Of a DNA stretch of 64,000 nt, positions 18,680 to 26,629 are shown piece by piece. The stretch is from the NCBI GenBank assembly GCA_002421685.1, contig DISB01000007.1, positions 104,023 through 168,022 of the forward strand, read 5' to 3'. The position numbers and the translations under genes are program-made. The notes under the pieces were generated by a model, which saw only the letters and a program-made list of their open reading frames with translations, made no database searches and was not told the DNA's origin. This stretch comes from Bacteroidetes bacterium UBA6221. Lineage in GTDB: Bacteria; Bacteroidota; Bacteroidia; Chitinophagales; Chitinophagaceae. Position 1 is the stretch's first letter. The number at the start of each line of letters is the position of its first letter.

Positions 18680-19959
18680 TTGAATTCGTACCCTATATCT
18701 TTCCTGTAATACTTGCCTTCGTATTGTATATGCTCAGCGTTCTTATACGACTGGGCTAATGCGTCTTGTATGTTTTTGCCTAAAGATGTAATAGCCAGTA
18801 CCCTACCGCCATTGGTTACAATTTGCCCCTCCTTATTGGCAGTGCCCGCATGCAGCAGCATACTATCCTTTGCCAGGTCAAATCCGCTCATCACTTTGCC
18901 TTTGGCATAGCCGTCCGGGTACCCTTCTGATACGAGCATCACCGTGCAAGCAGCTTCTTGTTTGAATTGCCCTTTGGCTTCGTTCAGCCTGCCCTCGTGC
19001 ATCAGTACTATTAATTCCACCAAATCGTTTTCCAGTCTCGGGATAACTACCTCTGTTTCCGGGTCGCCCATGCGGCAGTTGTATTCTATTACATAGGGGT
19101 CGCCATTTACTTTTATCAGTCCAAAGAATATAAAACCCTGGTAGGTAAGGTTTTCTTCCTTCAAACCCTTTACCGTAGGCTCTATGATACGTCCGGTTAT
19201 TTTTTGCATGAATGCCTCATCAGCAAAGGGTACGGGTGATACTGCGCCCATACCACCTGTATTGGGCCCCGTATCGCCTTCGCCTATACGTTTGTAGTCT
19301 TTAGCTTCCGGCAGGCGTACATAATTATTGCCATCTGTCAGTACAAATACAGACAGTTCTATTCCGTCCAGGAACTCTTCCACCACTACCTTTTTGCTGG
19401 CATCGCCAAAGCGGGCTTCTTTTATCATAGAGGTAAAGGTCTCTATGGCCTCATCTGTGCTTTGCGCTATCACCACGCCTTTACCTGCGGCGAGTCCGTC
19501 TGCTTTCAACACTACGGGCAGGCTATGGTTATTCAGGTAGTTGATGCCCTCTTCAAAGTTTTCTTCAGTAAACTCCATATATGCCGCGGTAGGTATATTA
19601 TGCCGCTGCATGAACTTTTTAGAAAAAGCTTTACTGCCTTCCAGTTGCGCACCTGCCTGCGAAGGGCCTGCCACAATTATATGTTGCAGTTCGGGGTCGT
19701 TTTTGAAGTAATCCCATATACCTGCTACCAGCGGGTCTTCAGGCCCCGGCACTAAAATATCTATCTTGTCTTGCAGGCAAACCCGCTTTATTTCTTCAAA
19801 ATCAGTTACAGAAATATTCAGGTTGCTGCCATATTGTGCAGTACCGGCATTGCCGGGAGCTATGAACAACTCTTTGCATAACTTACTTTGACTCAGCTTC
19901 CAGGCCAGGGTACACTCCCTGCCACCACTACCTAATAACAGTATATTGTATGCGGACAT
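18676..19959 (-). CDS. purD: Phosphoribosylamine-glycine ligase
   Basis: PurD joins phosphoribosylamine and glycine using ATP, the second step of purine synthesis. The 427-residue protein has the N-terminal LLLGSGGRECTLAWKL motif, the ATP-grasp core (LPVVLKADGLAAGKGV at about 150-165), GDTGPNTGGMGAVSPVP, and EYNCRMGDPETEVV near 290. Length and motifs are complete. It is monocistronic as far as visible, and its stop overlaps that of the convergent nnrDE by four bases (TTAA). purQ is 40 kb away at 59461, so purine genes are not clustered. Confidence 0.97.
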   Translation of the reverse strand: MSAYNILLLGSGGRECTLAWKLSQSKLCKELFIAPGNAGTAQYGSNLNISVTDFEEIKRVCLQDKIDILVPGPEDPLVAGIWDYFKNDPELQHIIVAGPSQAGAQLEGSKAFSKKFMQRHNIPTAAYMEFTEENFEEGINYLNNHSLPVVLKADGLAAGKGVVIAQSTDEAIETFTSMIKEARFGDASKKVVVEEFLDGIELSVFVLTDGNNYVRLPEAKDYKRIGEGDTGPNTGGMGAVSPVPFADEAFMQKITGRIIEPTVKGLKEENLTYQGFIFFGLIKVNGDPYVIEYNCRMGDPETEVVIPRLENDLVELIVLMHEGRLNEAKGQFKQEAACTVMLVSEGYPDGYAKGKVMSGFDLAKDSMLLHAGTANKEGQIVTNGGRVLAITSLGKNIQDALAQSYKNAEHIQYEGKYYRKDIGYEFN

Positions 19960-20082
19960 TAACGGATATTTTTACAGATAAATATACCCTGCCGCGTTAG
20001 CTAATCAGGATATAATGGTTATTTTAACGGTTCAAAATTAACCAACACTGCTTTTAGTTAAAGAAAAATTTATTGACTGCTT

Positions 20083-21816
20083 ATGAGCGAGCAACAAAAC
20101 AATACAACGGCAAAACACCCTAAGGGGCTGTATGTGCTGTTTTTTACTGAGATGTGGGAGCGTTTCGGCTATTACCTGATGCTGGGCATATTCTCACTAT
20201 ATATGCTGGACTCTGTTGAAAACGGTGGTATGGGATTCAGCCCGGTGAAAAAATCTGATATATATGGGACTTACCTGGGGTTGGTATATCTCACACCGTT
20301 TTTGGGCGGTTTGCTGGCCGACAGGGTCTTCGGGTTCCGTAAATCAATTGTAGCAGGCGGCCTTTTAATGGCCGCAGGCTATTTGGGCATGGCGTTGCCC
20401 GGCGAGGGGTCTTTTTACATTTCACTGTTGCTCATCATATTAGGCAATGGTTTTTTTAAACCCAATATATCTACACTTGTGGGCAACCTGTATAACGATG
20501 ACAGGTTTCGTGCCAATAAGGATGCCGGGTATAATATCTTTTATATGGGTATTAATATAGGAGCCTTTGTCTGCAACTTTGTGGCCGCCTATATGCGTAT
20601 CAACTATGGCTGGGGCTGGGCATTTGCTGCTGCGGGTGTCGGAATGCTGGTAGGCGTAATGATTTTCCTGGCGGGCACTAAGCACATAAGGCATGCTGAT
20701 GTGATGAAGCCCGTACAGAAGGAAGATATGTCGCTGGGAAAGATATTTTCTTACGTGTTATTACCTGTTTTCATCTGTGGTATCATCGGTTACGTACTTC
20801 CCGAAAAGATATTTGGTGAAGCGCTGTTGCAAACCAAACAAAATGATGCTTTTATCTTCGGCTGTATCCCGGTATTAATATTTTACGGTTCGCTTTGGTT
20901 CCGCGCCAGCGACGAAGATAAGAACCCCTTGGGGGCCCTGCTGTCCGTGATGTTTTGTGTCATCATATTCTGGGCAGTGTTCCACCAGAACGGTGATGCC
21001 CTTACGGTTTGGGCCAAAGAACATACAGACAGGGAAATGCCCGCTGCAATTGCCAATGTTGCTACAAAAGCTAATATGGCACAGGAGGTGGAAAACCACT
21101 ATACGGTTCATTCATCCGAAGAGGTTTTCCAGGCGCATATCGACTCGCTGGTGGCTGAAAAAGAACTGGCAGTGGCGGCTAATGACCAGCAAAGGATAAA
21201 GGACATCGGGAAGATGATATCATTGCGTACCAACTCACGTAATTATTTTGAGAACTTACCCGTGGCTCAACAACCGGCACCCGGCAAATCATTACTGTTG
21301 TTTTCAACAGAGCTATACCAGTCTATCAACCCTTTCTGGGTCGTATTGCTTACCCCTGTTGTAGTGGGCCTGTGGGGTTTCCTGCGGAAACGTAAGGCGG
21401 AGCCTTCCACCCCGGCTAAAATTGCGTTGGGCATGTTAATTACAGGTCTATCAACATTGGTGATGGTGGCAGCGGTATCCAGCATTTCAATGGGTGATGA
21501 AAAAGCTTCAAGCTGGTGGCTGATAGCTTCATACGGTGTCATCACATTCGGCGAGCTGTGTTTATCGCCCATGGGATTATCGTTAGTTTCCAAATTGAGC
21601 CCGCCTAGGCTTACAGCCCTCATGATGGGTGGTTGGTTTCTCTCCACAGCGGTAGGTAATAAATTATCAGGTATGTTATCAGGCCTGTGGGAAGGATTTG
21701 AAAATAAAGGCAATTTCTTCCTGATGAATTTCGGCTTGTGTATAGCAGCAACGATATTACTGCTGGTATTGCTGAAATGGCTGCGTAAGGTAATGCGTGA
21801 AAAGAATATACATTAA
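20083..21816 (+). CDS. POT/PTR2-family peptide transporter with an internal insertion
   Basis: This 577-residue proton-coupled oligopeptide transporter is probably specific for di- or tripeptides. The family signature ExxER(F) is at E23-R27 (FTEMWERFGYY). GNGFFKPNIST in helix 4 and the FYMGINIGA segment match the PTR2 signatures. It differs from the two following paralogues by an extra soluble stretch of roughly 90-100 residues (about 305-400), charged and helical, after the helix ending in FHQNGDALTV. Such insertions between helices are known in some Bacteroidota members. A strong terminator follows at 21841. Peptide specificity cannot be read from the sequence. Confidence 0.93.
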   Translation: MSEQQNNTTAKHPKGLYVLFFTEMWERFGYYLMLGIFSLYMLDSVENGGMGFSPVKKSDIYGTYLGLVYLTPFLGGLLADRVFGFRKSIVAGGLLMAAGYLGMALPGEGSFYISLLLIILGNGFFKPNISTLVGNLYNDDRFRANKDAGYNIFYMGINIGAFVCNFVAAYMRINYGWGWAFAAAGVGMLVGVMIFLAGTKHIRHADVMKPVQKEDMSLGKIFSYVLLPVFICGIIGYVLPEKIFGEALLQTKQNDAFIFGCIPVLIFYGSLWFRASDEDKNPLGALLSVMFCVIIFWAVFHQNGDALTVWAKEHTDREMPAAIANVATKANMAQEVENHYTVHSSEEVFQAHIDSLVAEKELAVAANDQQRIKDIGKMISLRTNSRNYFENLPVAQQPAPGKSLLLFSTELYQSINPFWVVLLTPVVVGLWGFLRKRKAEPSTPAKIALGMLITGLSTLVMVAAVSSISMGDEKASSWWLIASYGVITFGELCLSPMGLSLVSKLSPPRLTALMMGGWFLSTAVGNKLSGMLSGLWEGFENKGNFFLMNFGLCIAATILLLVLLKWLRKVMREKNIH

Positions 21817-21840
21817 CAATAATAGTAAAGCTGTCTTCAG

Positions 21841-21867
21841 AAAATACCGCCAAGTGCGGTATTTTTT
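21841..21867 (+). terminator. Rho-independent terminator after the first POT gene
   Basis: A 10-bp perfect stem (AAAATACCGC at 21841-21850 with GCGGTATTTT at 21856-21865) and a 5-nt loop CAAGT are followed by a T run to 21867. It lies 24 bp past the stop codon. Confidence 0.9.
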
Positions 21868-21936
21868 AATGCCTGCTGCAATTCGCCATTGAATTTTACT
21901 ATCTTTCAACACTCGTTTTAAAAATTAATCACATCT

Positions 21937-23472
21937 ATGTCTCAAACACACGATGAGAAAGAGCTCGGTACATCGGGCGATTTGCCGATTCAGGAAGCAC
22001 CTATAACTCCGGCCAAAGGCCATCCTAAAGGTTTATACTGGTTGTTCTTTGCTGAAATGTGGGAGCGCTTTTGCTACTATGGTATGCGCGCGCTGCTGGT
22101 ACTTTACCTGACGAAGACCCTGATGGTTGCAGATGAGCGCACCTTTGCTATATATGGGGCCTATACTGCACTGGTATATGCGGTGACTGTATTAGGTGGT
22201 AAGCTAGCTGATAGTTTATTGGGTTACCGTATCGCTGTTATCCTGGGTGGTATACTCATGGCTATAGGAGAGTTTTTGATTTTGGGTGGCGGCGAGTTCT
22301 GGCTGCTGATAGGTATGGCTGTGATCATTTCCGGCAACGGTTATTTTAAGGCAAACATATCCAGCATAGTAGGTCGTCTCTATCCTGATGGCGACCCACG
22401 CCGCGACTCAGGATTTACTATATTTTATATTGGTATTAACCTGGGTGCGTTCCTGGCTACTACTGTTGTAGCAGAGGTGGGAAATATATATGGTTATCAG
22501 TACGGTTTCGGCCTTGCCGGTATAGGTATGGTTATCGGGGCGATAGTATTCATCTTCGGCCAGAAGCATTATGAAGGCCATGGCCTGCCGCCTGACAGGG
22601 AGAAACTAATGAAACCACTCTTTGGCCCGCTGAACAGGCTGCATTTGACCATCCTCGGTACACTCGCCATAGTACCTGTTTTCTACCTGTTGCTGAACAA
22701 TAGCGCTATGGTTGGCTACCTGTTGGCGGCTACTGCTATATTCGTTTTATATGTGTTGATATCTTCTGGAATCAAAGGCGGCAAAATATTGCGCGACAGG
22801 ATGCTCATATTGATACTGCTGATGTTCTTCAATATTGTATTCTGGGCATGCTTTGAGCAGGCAGGTTCTTCGCTTACGTTATTTGCAGACCGTAACATAG
22901 ACAGGGTGATATTTGGCTGGGAAATGGGTGCTGCTACTACGCAGTTCTTTAATCCCCTGTACATTTTGATATTCGGTTCTATCTTCTCTGTAATGTGGGT
23001 GAAGCTTTCCAAAATTGGTAAAAACCCCAACATTCCCATGAAGTTTGGATTGGGTATTGTGCAGTTAGGCCTGGGTTATTTAGTAGTATGGCTCTTTAGC
23101 GGGATGGTGGACGCAGAATACAGGTTGCCGCTTTTTACACTGGTATTCCTGTATATGCTACATACTACGGGTGAGTTGTTCTTATCACCCATCGGTCTAT
23201 CAATGGTGACTAAGCTGGCTCCCAAGCAAATGACCGGCATGGTGATGGGAGCCTGGTTCCTCTCCATAGCGGGCGCCAACTATGTAGCAGCTATCCTGGC
23301 TGCATTAACAGGTGCCGAACATGGCGAAGGTGGGGCAGAAGCCACCGCTGAACAAACCCTTACTCAATACGTAGACATCTATACGCAAATGGGATTAATA
23401 ACCGTGGGTATCGGTATGATATTGGTGGTATTCAGCAAACCTCTGAATAAGATGATGCACGGCGTGAAATAA
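21937..23472 (+). CDS. POT/PTR2-family peptide transporter
   Basis: This is the second of three tandem POT transporters, with 511 residues. The proton-coupling ExxER motif is E40-R44 (FAEMWERFCYYGMRALL). ISGNGYFKANISS and TIFYIGINLGAF are the PTR2 signatures. FWACFEQAGSSLT in helix 7 carries the conserved Glu-Gln pair typical of bacterial members; the first paralogue has FHQNG there instead. Between TSS and ATG is an AT-rich stretch; a terminator hairpin follows at 23491. The three genes differ clearly in sequence, so they are an old expansion and not a recent duplication. Confidence 0.93.
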   Translation: MSQTHDEKELGTSGDLPIQEAPITPAKGHPKGLYWLFFAEMWERFCYYGMRALLVLYLTKTLMVADERTFAIYGAYTALVYAVTVLGGKLADSLLGYRIAVILGGILMAIGEFLILGGGEFWLLIGMAVIISGNGYFKANISSIVGRLYPDGDPRRDSGFTIFYIGINLGAFLATTVVAEVGNIYGYQYGFGLAGIGMVIGAIVFIFGQKHYEGHGLPPDREKLMKPLFGPLNRLHLTILGTLAIVPVFYLLLNNSAMVGYLLAATAIFVLYVLISSGIKGGKILRDRMLILILLMFFNIVFWACFEQAGSSLTLFADRNIDRVIFGWEMGAATTQFFNPLYILIFGSIFSVMWVKLSKIGKNPNIPMKFGLGIVQLGLGYLVVWLFSGMVDAEYRLPLFTLVFLYMLHTTGELFLSPIGLSMVTKLAPKQMTGMVMGAWFLSIAGANYVAAILAALTGAEHGEGGAEATAEQTLTQYVDIYTQMGLITVGIGMILVVFSKPLNKMMHGVK

Positions 23473-23490
23473 CAAATGACAATACTCTGA

Positions 23491-23520
23491 AAAGCAGCCT
23501 CTAAAAGGGCTGCTTTTTCT
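23491..23520 (+). terminator. Rho-independent terminator after the second POT gene
   Basis: AAAGCAGCC (23491-23499) pairs with GGCTGCTTT (23508-23516), loop of 8 nt, followed by a T-rich tail (23514-23525). It lies 18 bp past the stop. Confidence 0.9.
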
Positions 23521-23572
23521 TTTTATAACCGGGAAATCCACTAATTTGGTGGCTTGTAACGTAAACATACCA

Positions 23573-25093
23573 ATGGCAGAGACGCTCAACGAATCATTCG
23601 ATTTAAAACAAATACAGGATTTTAAAGGCAAATACCCAAAGCAATTATGGTTCCTCTTCTTCAGCGAAATGTGGGAACGATTTTGTTTCTACGGTATGCG
23701 GGGTATGCTCACCTACTTTATGGTGTACCAGATGCTGATGGACAAGAGCGTGGCCAACCTGCAGTATGGCGCCACCCAGGCATGGGTATATGCTTTTACG
23801 TTTTTGGGTGGACTGTTCGCAGATAAGATACTGGGCTTTAGGAAATCGTTGTTTTGGGGTGGCCTGCTGATGATAACCGGTAGTATCTTGTTGATGATAA
23901 GTCCCACAGACTTTTTCTTCACCGGTATCAGCTTCGTCATAATAGGGACGGGCTTTTTTAAGCCCAACATTTCTTCCATGGTGGGACAGCTGTATAAGGC
24001 CGATGACCACAGACGTGATGCCGGCTTCTCGCTTTTTTATTCAGGAATAAATATTGGCGCCTTCCTTGGGGGTATCCTGATGATAGGCGTGGGAAAGGGA
24101 GAAATATTGAGCAATGCCATACCTGAACATCTTCGCTGGAATGTGGCCTTTGGGTTGGTGGCAGTTGTGATGACCATAAGCTTGCTGACTTTTGCCCTGA
24201 ATCATAAAAAATTAGGCTCTATTGGTTTGTCGCCATTTAAGCCTGAACAGAACAAAAAAGCGAAAACCTACCAATGGATGGTATACATCGGTGCATTGGC
24301 CTGCATACCCCTGATACAAATAATGGTTGCCAATACTGTTTATACCGATTATTTTATGGCTATTATAGGCCCCTTCAGTTTGATATACTTGTTTTATGAA
24401 ATGACCAAACTGGAAAAGAAAGATAACTTGAAGCTTGTCGCTGCATTGATATTTATCATTTTTTCAGTTGTTTTTTGGGCAATTTTTGAGCAGGCAGGTG
24501 GGTCTTTAAGTATTTATGCTGCCGAGCATTTGAAGAAGGACCTGGTCGGTCTCCCCATCGACCCCAACATGGTCAACAACTCCGGTAATGCTATGTTTGT
24601 CATATTTTTTGCGCCACTCATAGGTTTGTTATGGCTTTGGCTGCATAAGAGGAAACTGGAGCCTAATAGTGTAGTAAAGTTTGGTCTTGGCTTCCTGTTT
24701 CTTGGCATTGGGTTTTACACATTCTTCACGAATAAATTTTTCTCCGATGCCGCCGGCATGACTTCTTTGAACTTGTTTACATTCGGTTACCTCATCATCA
24801 CATTCGGCGAAATAGCGCTTTCTCCTATCGGCCTTTCCCTCATGACCAAGTTATCCACTCAAAAATTGCAGGGTGTGATGATGGGTATGTGGTTTTTGGC
24901 GAGCGCCTATGGCCAATATGTGGCAGGGCTTTTTGGCTCTGCGATTACCCCTGACGATAGCGCCAGCGCCGTAGAGAAGCTGGCAACTTACAGCGAGGGT
25001 TATAAGCAGTTCGGCATTTACGCAATCATTGCAGGTGTAATATTGATCGTTATTTCGCCCATGGTACGCAAGCTGATGGGAGAGGTGAAGTAA
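23573..25093 (+). CDS. POT/PTR2-family peptide transporter
   Basis: This is the third tandem POT transporter, about 506 residues. ExxER is present in FSEMWERFCFYGMRGML. GTGFFKPNISS and FSLFYSGINIGAF are the family signatures, and FWAIFEQAGGSLS carries the helix-7 Glu-Gln. A TTG-initiated extension to 23546 exists; the ATG at 23573 is chosen because the residues before it (VACNVNIP) overlap the leader after the terminator. It ends 66 bp upstream of arsR, with no terminator hairpin seen between, so read-through into the arsenic genes is possible. Confidence 0.92.
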   Translation: MAETLNESFDLKQIQDFKGKYPKQLWFLFFSEMWERFCFYGMRGMLTYFMVYQMLMDKSVANLQYGATQAWVYAFTFLGGLFADKILGFRKSLFWGGLLMITGSILLMISPTDFFFTGISFVIIGTGFFKPNISSMVGQLYKADDHRRDAGFSLFYSGINIGAFLGGILMIGVGKGEILSNAIPEHLRWNVAFGLVAVVMTISLLTFALNHKKLGSIGLSPFKPEQNKKAKTYQWMVYIGALACIPLIQIMVANTVYTDYFMAIIGPFSLIYLFYEMTKLEKKDNLKLVAALIFIIFSVVFWAIFEQAGGSLSIYAAEHLKKDLVGLPIDPNMVNNSGNAMFVIFFAPLIGLLWLWLHKRKLEPNSVVKFGLGFLFLGIGFYTFFTNKFFSDAAGMTSLNLFTFGYLIITFGEIALSPIGLSLMTKLSTQKLQGVMMGMWFLASAYGQYVAGLFGSAITPDDSASAVEKLATYSEGYKQFGIYAIIAGVILIVISPMVRKLMGEVK

Positions 25094-25108
25094 CTCATAA
25101 ATAAAAAA

Positions 25109-25140
25109 TTTGGCTGGGAAATATATTCATCGTAATATTG
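25109..25140 (+). promoter_or_regulatory. Promoter of arsR
   Basis: TTTG at 25109-25112, a 20-nt spacer and TAATATTG at 25133-25140 match the Bacteroidota -33/-7 pattern with one mismatch in the -7 box. The ATG follows 19 nt downstream. The -7 box lies inside the dyad at 25129-25144, so a repressor bound there would block RNA polymerase. Confidence 0.65.
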
Positions 25141-25144
25141 CGAT
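25129..25144. promoter_or_regulatory. ArsR-type operator, copy 1
   Basis: ATCGTAATATTGCGAT is a 16-bp dyad in which 7 of 8 base pairs are symmetric. It overlaps the -7 box of arsR. Two further copies occur at 25513 and 25731. Similar imperfect dyads are bound by ArsR/SmtB repressors, so autoregulation is inferred. Confidence 0.7.
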
Positions 25145-25159
25145 TGAATAGAACAAGTT

Positions 25160-25492
25160 ATGGGCATTACCAAATCAGAGTTGTTTACTAAAAAGCAGAA
25201 TGAACTGGCGGCTATGGCCAAGGCGCTGGCCCATCCTGCCCGTATTGCCATATTGCAGCACCTGCTCAAAGCGCAGAGCTGTGTATGCGGCAGCCTGGTA
25301 GACACACTCGGGCTGGCACAACCTACCATCTCTCAACACTTGAAAGAGTTGAAAAACGTGGGGCTGATACAAGGCAATATTGAGGGTACCAGCGTATGCT
25401 ATTGTATCAATCCTAAGGCTTGGGAAGAGTACAGGGAGTTCTTTACTATGTTTTTTAAAGAGCTGCCGCAGCCTGGGGGTAATTGCTGCTAA
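25160..25492 (+). CDS. arsR: ArsR-family metalloid-responsive repressor
   Basis: This 110-residue winged-helix repressor should leave DNA on binding arsenite or antimonite. The N-terminal helix LAAMAKALAHPARIAILQHL is followed by the metal-binding CVC (Cys41, Cys43), equivalent in place to the ELCVC site of classic ArsR. The recognition helix is LAQPTISQHLKELKNVGLI (about 52-70). A second CYC pair is at 80-82, and the protein ends in GGNCC (Cys109, Cys110). The extra C-terminal pair is unusual and is echoed in the peptide and ArsM downstream. It is the first gene of the arsenic island. Confidence 0.93.
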   Translation: MGITKSELFTKKQNELAAMAKALAHPARIAILQHLLKAQSCVCGSLVDTLGLAQPTISQHLKELKNVGLIQGNIEGTSVCYCINPKAWEEYREFFTMFFKELPQPGGNCC

Positions 25493-25512
25493 CTATTTTT
25501 TTATTTCTATTC

Positions 25513-25528
25513 ATCGCAATATTGCAAT
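25513..25528. promoter_or_regulatory. ArsR-type operator, copy 2
   Basis: ATCGCAATATTGCAAT is a 16-bp dyad with 7 of 8 symmetric pairs, 20 bp past the arsR stop and 20 bp before the small Cys-Cys peptide gene. It shares the ATCGyAATATTGC core with the copies at 25129 and 25731. Confidence 0.65.
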
Positions 25529-25548
25529 AACACGATAAAATAAAAGCT

Positions 25549-25644
25549 ATGACTAATCAGATGCAAATGAGCAACTGCTGCGAAAATGGCAATGACTGCT
25601 GCGGTGGCAACACCGATTGCTGCGAAGGGCTGGGTTGCTGCTAA
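25549..25644 (+). CDS. 31-residue peptide with four Cys-Cys pairs, in the arsenic island
   Basis: This reading frame was too short for routine gene calling. ATG at 25549 and TAA at 25642-25644 give 31 residues. Cysteines fall at 10-11, 17-18, 24-25 and 30-31, with seven residues between the first three pairs and six before the last. The residues between are Asn, Asp, Glu and Gly, with no aromatic residue and no signal peptide. The last pair ends the protein, as in ArsR and ArsM. An ArsR-type dyad lies 20 bp before the start and a hairpin follows the stop. Arsenite or heavy-metal binding, as in a minimal metallothionein or a chaperone handing As(III) to ArsM, is inference from the spacing and context; I know no named family. 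Confidence 0.7.
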   Translation: MTNQMQMSNCCENGNDCCGGNTDCCEGLGCC

Positions 25645-25652
25645 ACTGTAAT

Positions 25653-25683
25653 GTTAACCGGGGCTGGGAAAGTCCCGGTTAAC
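25653..25683 (+). terminator. Strong hairpin between the Cys-Cys peptide gene and arsM
   Basis: GTTAACCGGG (25653-25662) pairs perfectly with CCCGGTTAAC (25674-25683) across an 11-nt loop. It starts 8 bp past the peptide stop. No clear T run follows, so it may be a weak terminator or an mRNA-stabilising 3' end that lets the short peptide message be made in excess. Confidence 0.55.
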
Positions 25684-25730
25684 TAAATATTATAAAAATA
25701 ACGTGCTGAATAATAAAATTTGAAACATCA

Positions 25731-25746
25731 ATCGTAATATTGCAAT
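25731..25746. promoter_or_regulatory. ArsR-type operator, copy 3
   Basis: ATCGTAATATTGCAAT is a 16-bp dyad with 6 of 8 symmetric pairs, identical to copy 1 over the first 13 bases. It lies 22 bp upstream of arsM, after the hairpin at 25653, so arsM, the phosphoesterase and acr3 probably have their own ArsR-controlled promoter. Confidence 0.6.
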
Positions 25747-25768
25747 AATAAGTTTAAGATACAATACA

Positions 25769-26614
25769 ATGCAAACAGAACAAGAGTTGAAAGAACTGGT
25801 AAGGCAGAAATACAGTGAGATAGCCTTGCAGGATAAAGAGACAAACATGAGCTCATGCTGCGGTGCGGGCGGCTGTAGTACCGAGGTGTATAACATCATG
25901 AGTGACGATTACACCAAAATGGAAGGCTATAATGCCGATGCCGACCTGGGGTTGGGTTGCGGGCTGCCTACGGAATTCGCGCAGATAAAACCCGGCGATA
26001 CTGTAATAGACCTGGGCAGCGGCGCGGGTAATGACTGTTTTATAGCACGTGCGGCTACAGGGCCTACAGGCAGGGTTATTGGCATAGACTTTACCGAGGC
26101 TATGATTGATAAAGCACGCGCTAATGTAGATAAGCTGGGATATAACAATGTGGAGTTCCGCCAGGGAGATATAGAAAAAATGCCCGTAGGCGGCAATGTA
26201 GCAGATGTGATTGTAAGCAATTGTGTACTGAACCTGGTGCCCAACAAAAACAACGTAATCAAAGAAATATACCGTGTGTTGAAACCGGGCGGCCATTTCA
26301 GTATATCGGATGTGGTGCTGGTAGGCGAATTGCCTGAGAAACTGCGCAATGTAGCTGAAATGTATGCAGGTTGCGTAAGCGGGGCTATACAAAAACAGGT
26401 GTACCTGGAGCTGATACAAAACAATGGCTTTAAAGATATTACCCTGCAAAAAGAGAAGCCGATCGTGATACCGGATGATATTCTCAGCCAATATCTTTCT
26501 GCTGAAGAGATAGCTGAATTTAAGAACAGCGGTACGGGGATATACAGCATTACTGTTTTTGCTAAAAAGCCCGTGGCCGAAGCCTGTTGCACGCCAGGTG
26601 GTGGCTGCTGCTAA
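25769..26614 (+). CDS. arsM: Arsenite S-adenosylmethionine methyltransferase
   Basis: ArsM methylates As(III) in the cytosol with SAM, giving methylated and finally volatile arsines. The 281-residue protein has motif I DLGSGAGNDC at 81-90, IGIDFTEAMIDKAR at 104-116 and RVLKPGGHFSISDV near 169-182. The Cys set expected for As(III) binding is visible: Cys64 in LGLGCGLP, Cys152 in VSNCVLNL and Cys202 in AGCVSGA. Extra thiols are at 30-31 and 36 (SSCCGAGGCS) and at the C-terminus (CCTPGGGCC, 273-281). It follows operator copy 3 and is 15 bp ahead of the metallophosphoesterase. The family call is firm. Confidence 0.95.
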   Translation: MQTEQELKELVRQKYSEIALQDKETNMSSCCGAGGCSTEVYNIMSDDYTKMEGYNADADLGLGCGLPTEFAQIKPGDTVIDLGSGAGNDCFIARAATGPTGRVIGIDFTEAMIDKARANVDKLGYNNVEFRQGDIEKMPVGGNVADVIVSNCVLNLVPNKNNVIKEIYRVLKPGGHFSISDVVLVGELPEKLRNVAEMYAGCVSGAIQKQVYLELIQNNGFKDITLQKEKPIVIPDDILSQYLSAEEIAEFKNSGTGIYSITVFAKKPVAEACCTPGGGCC

Positions 26615-26629
26615 GGAATTTATAACTAA

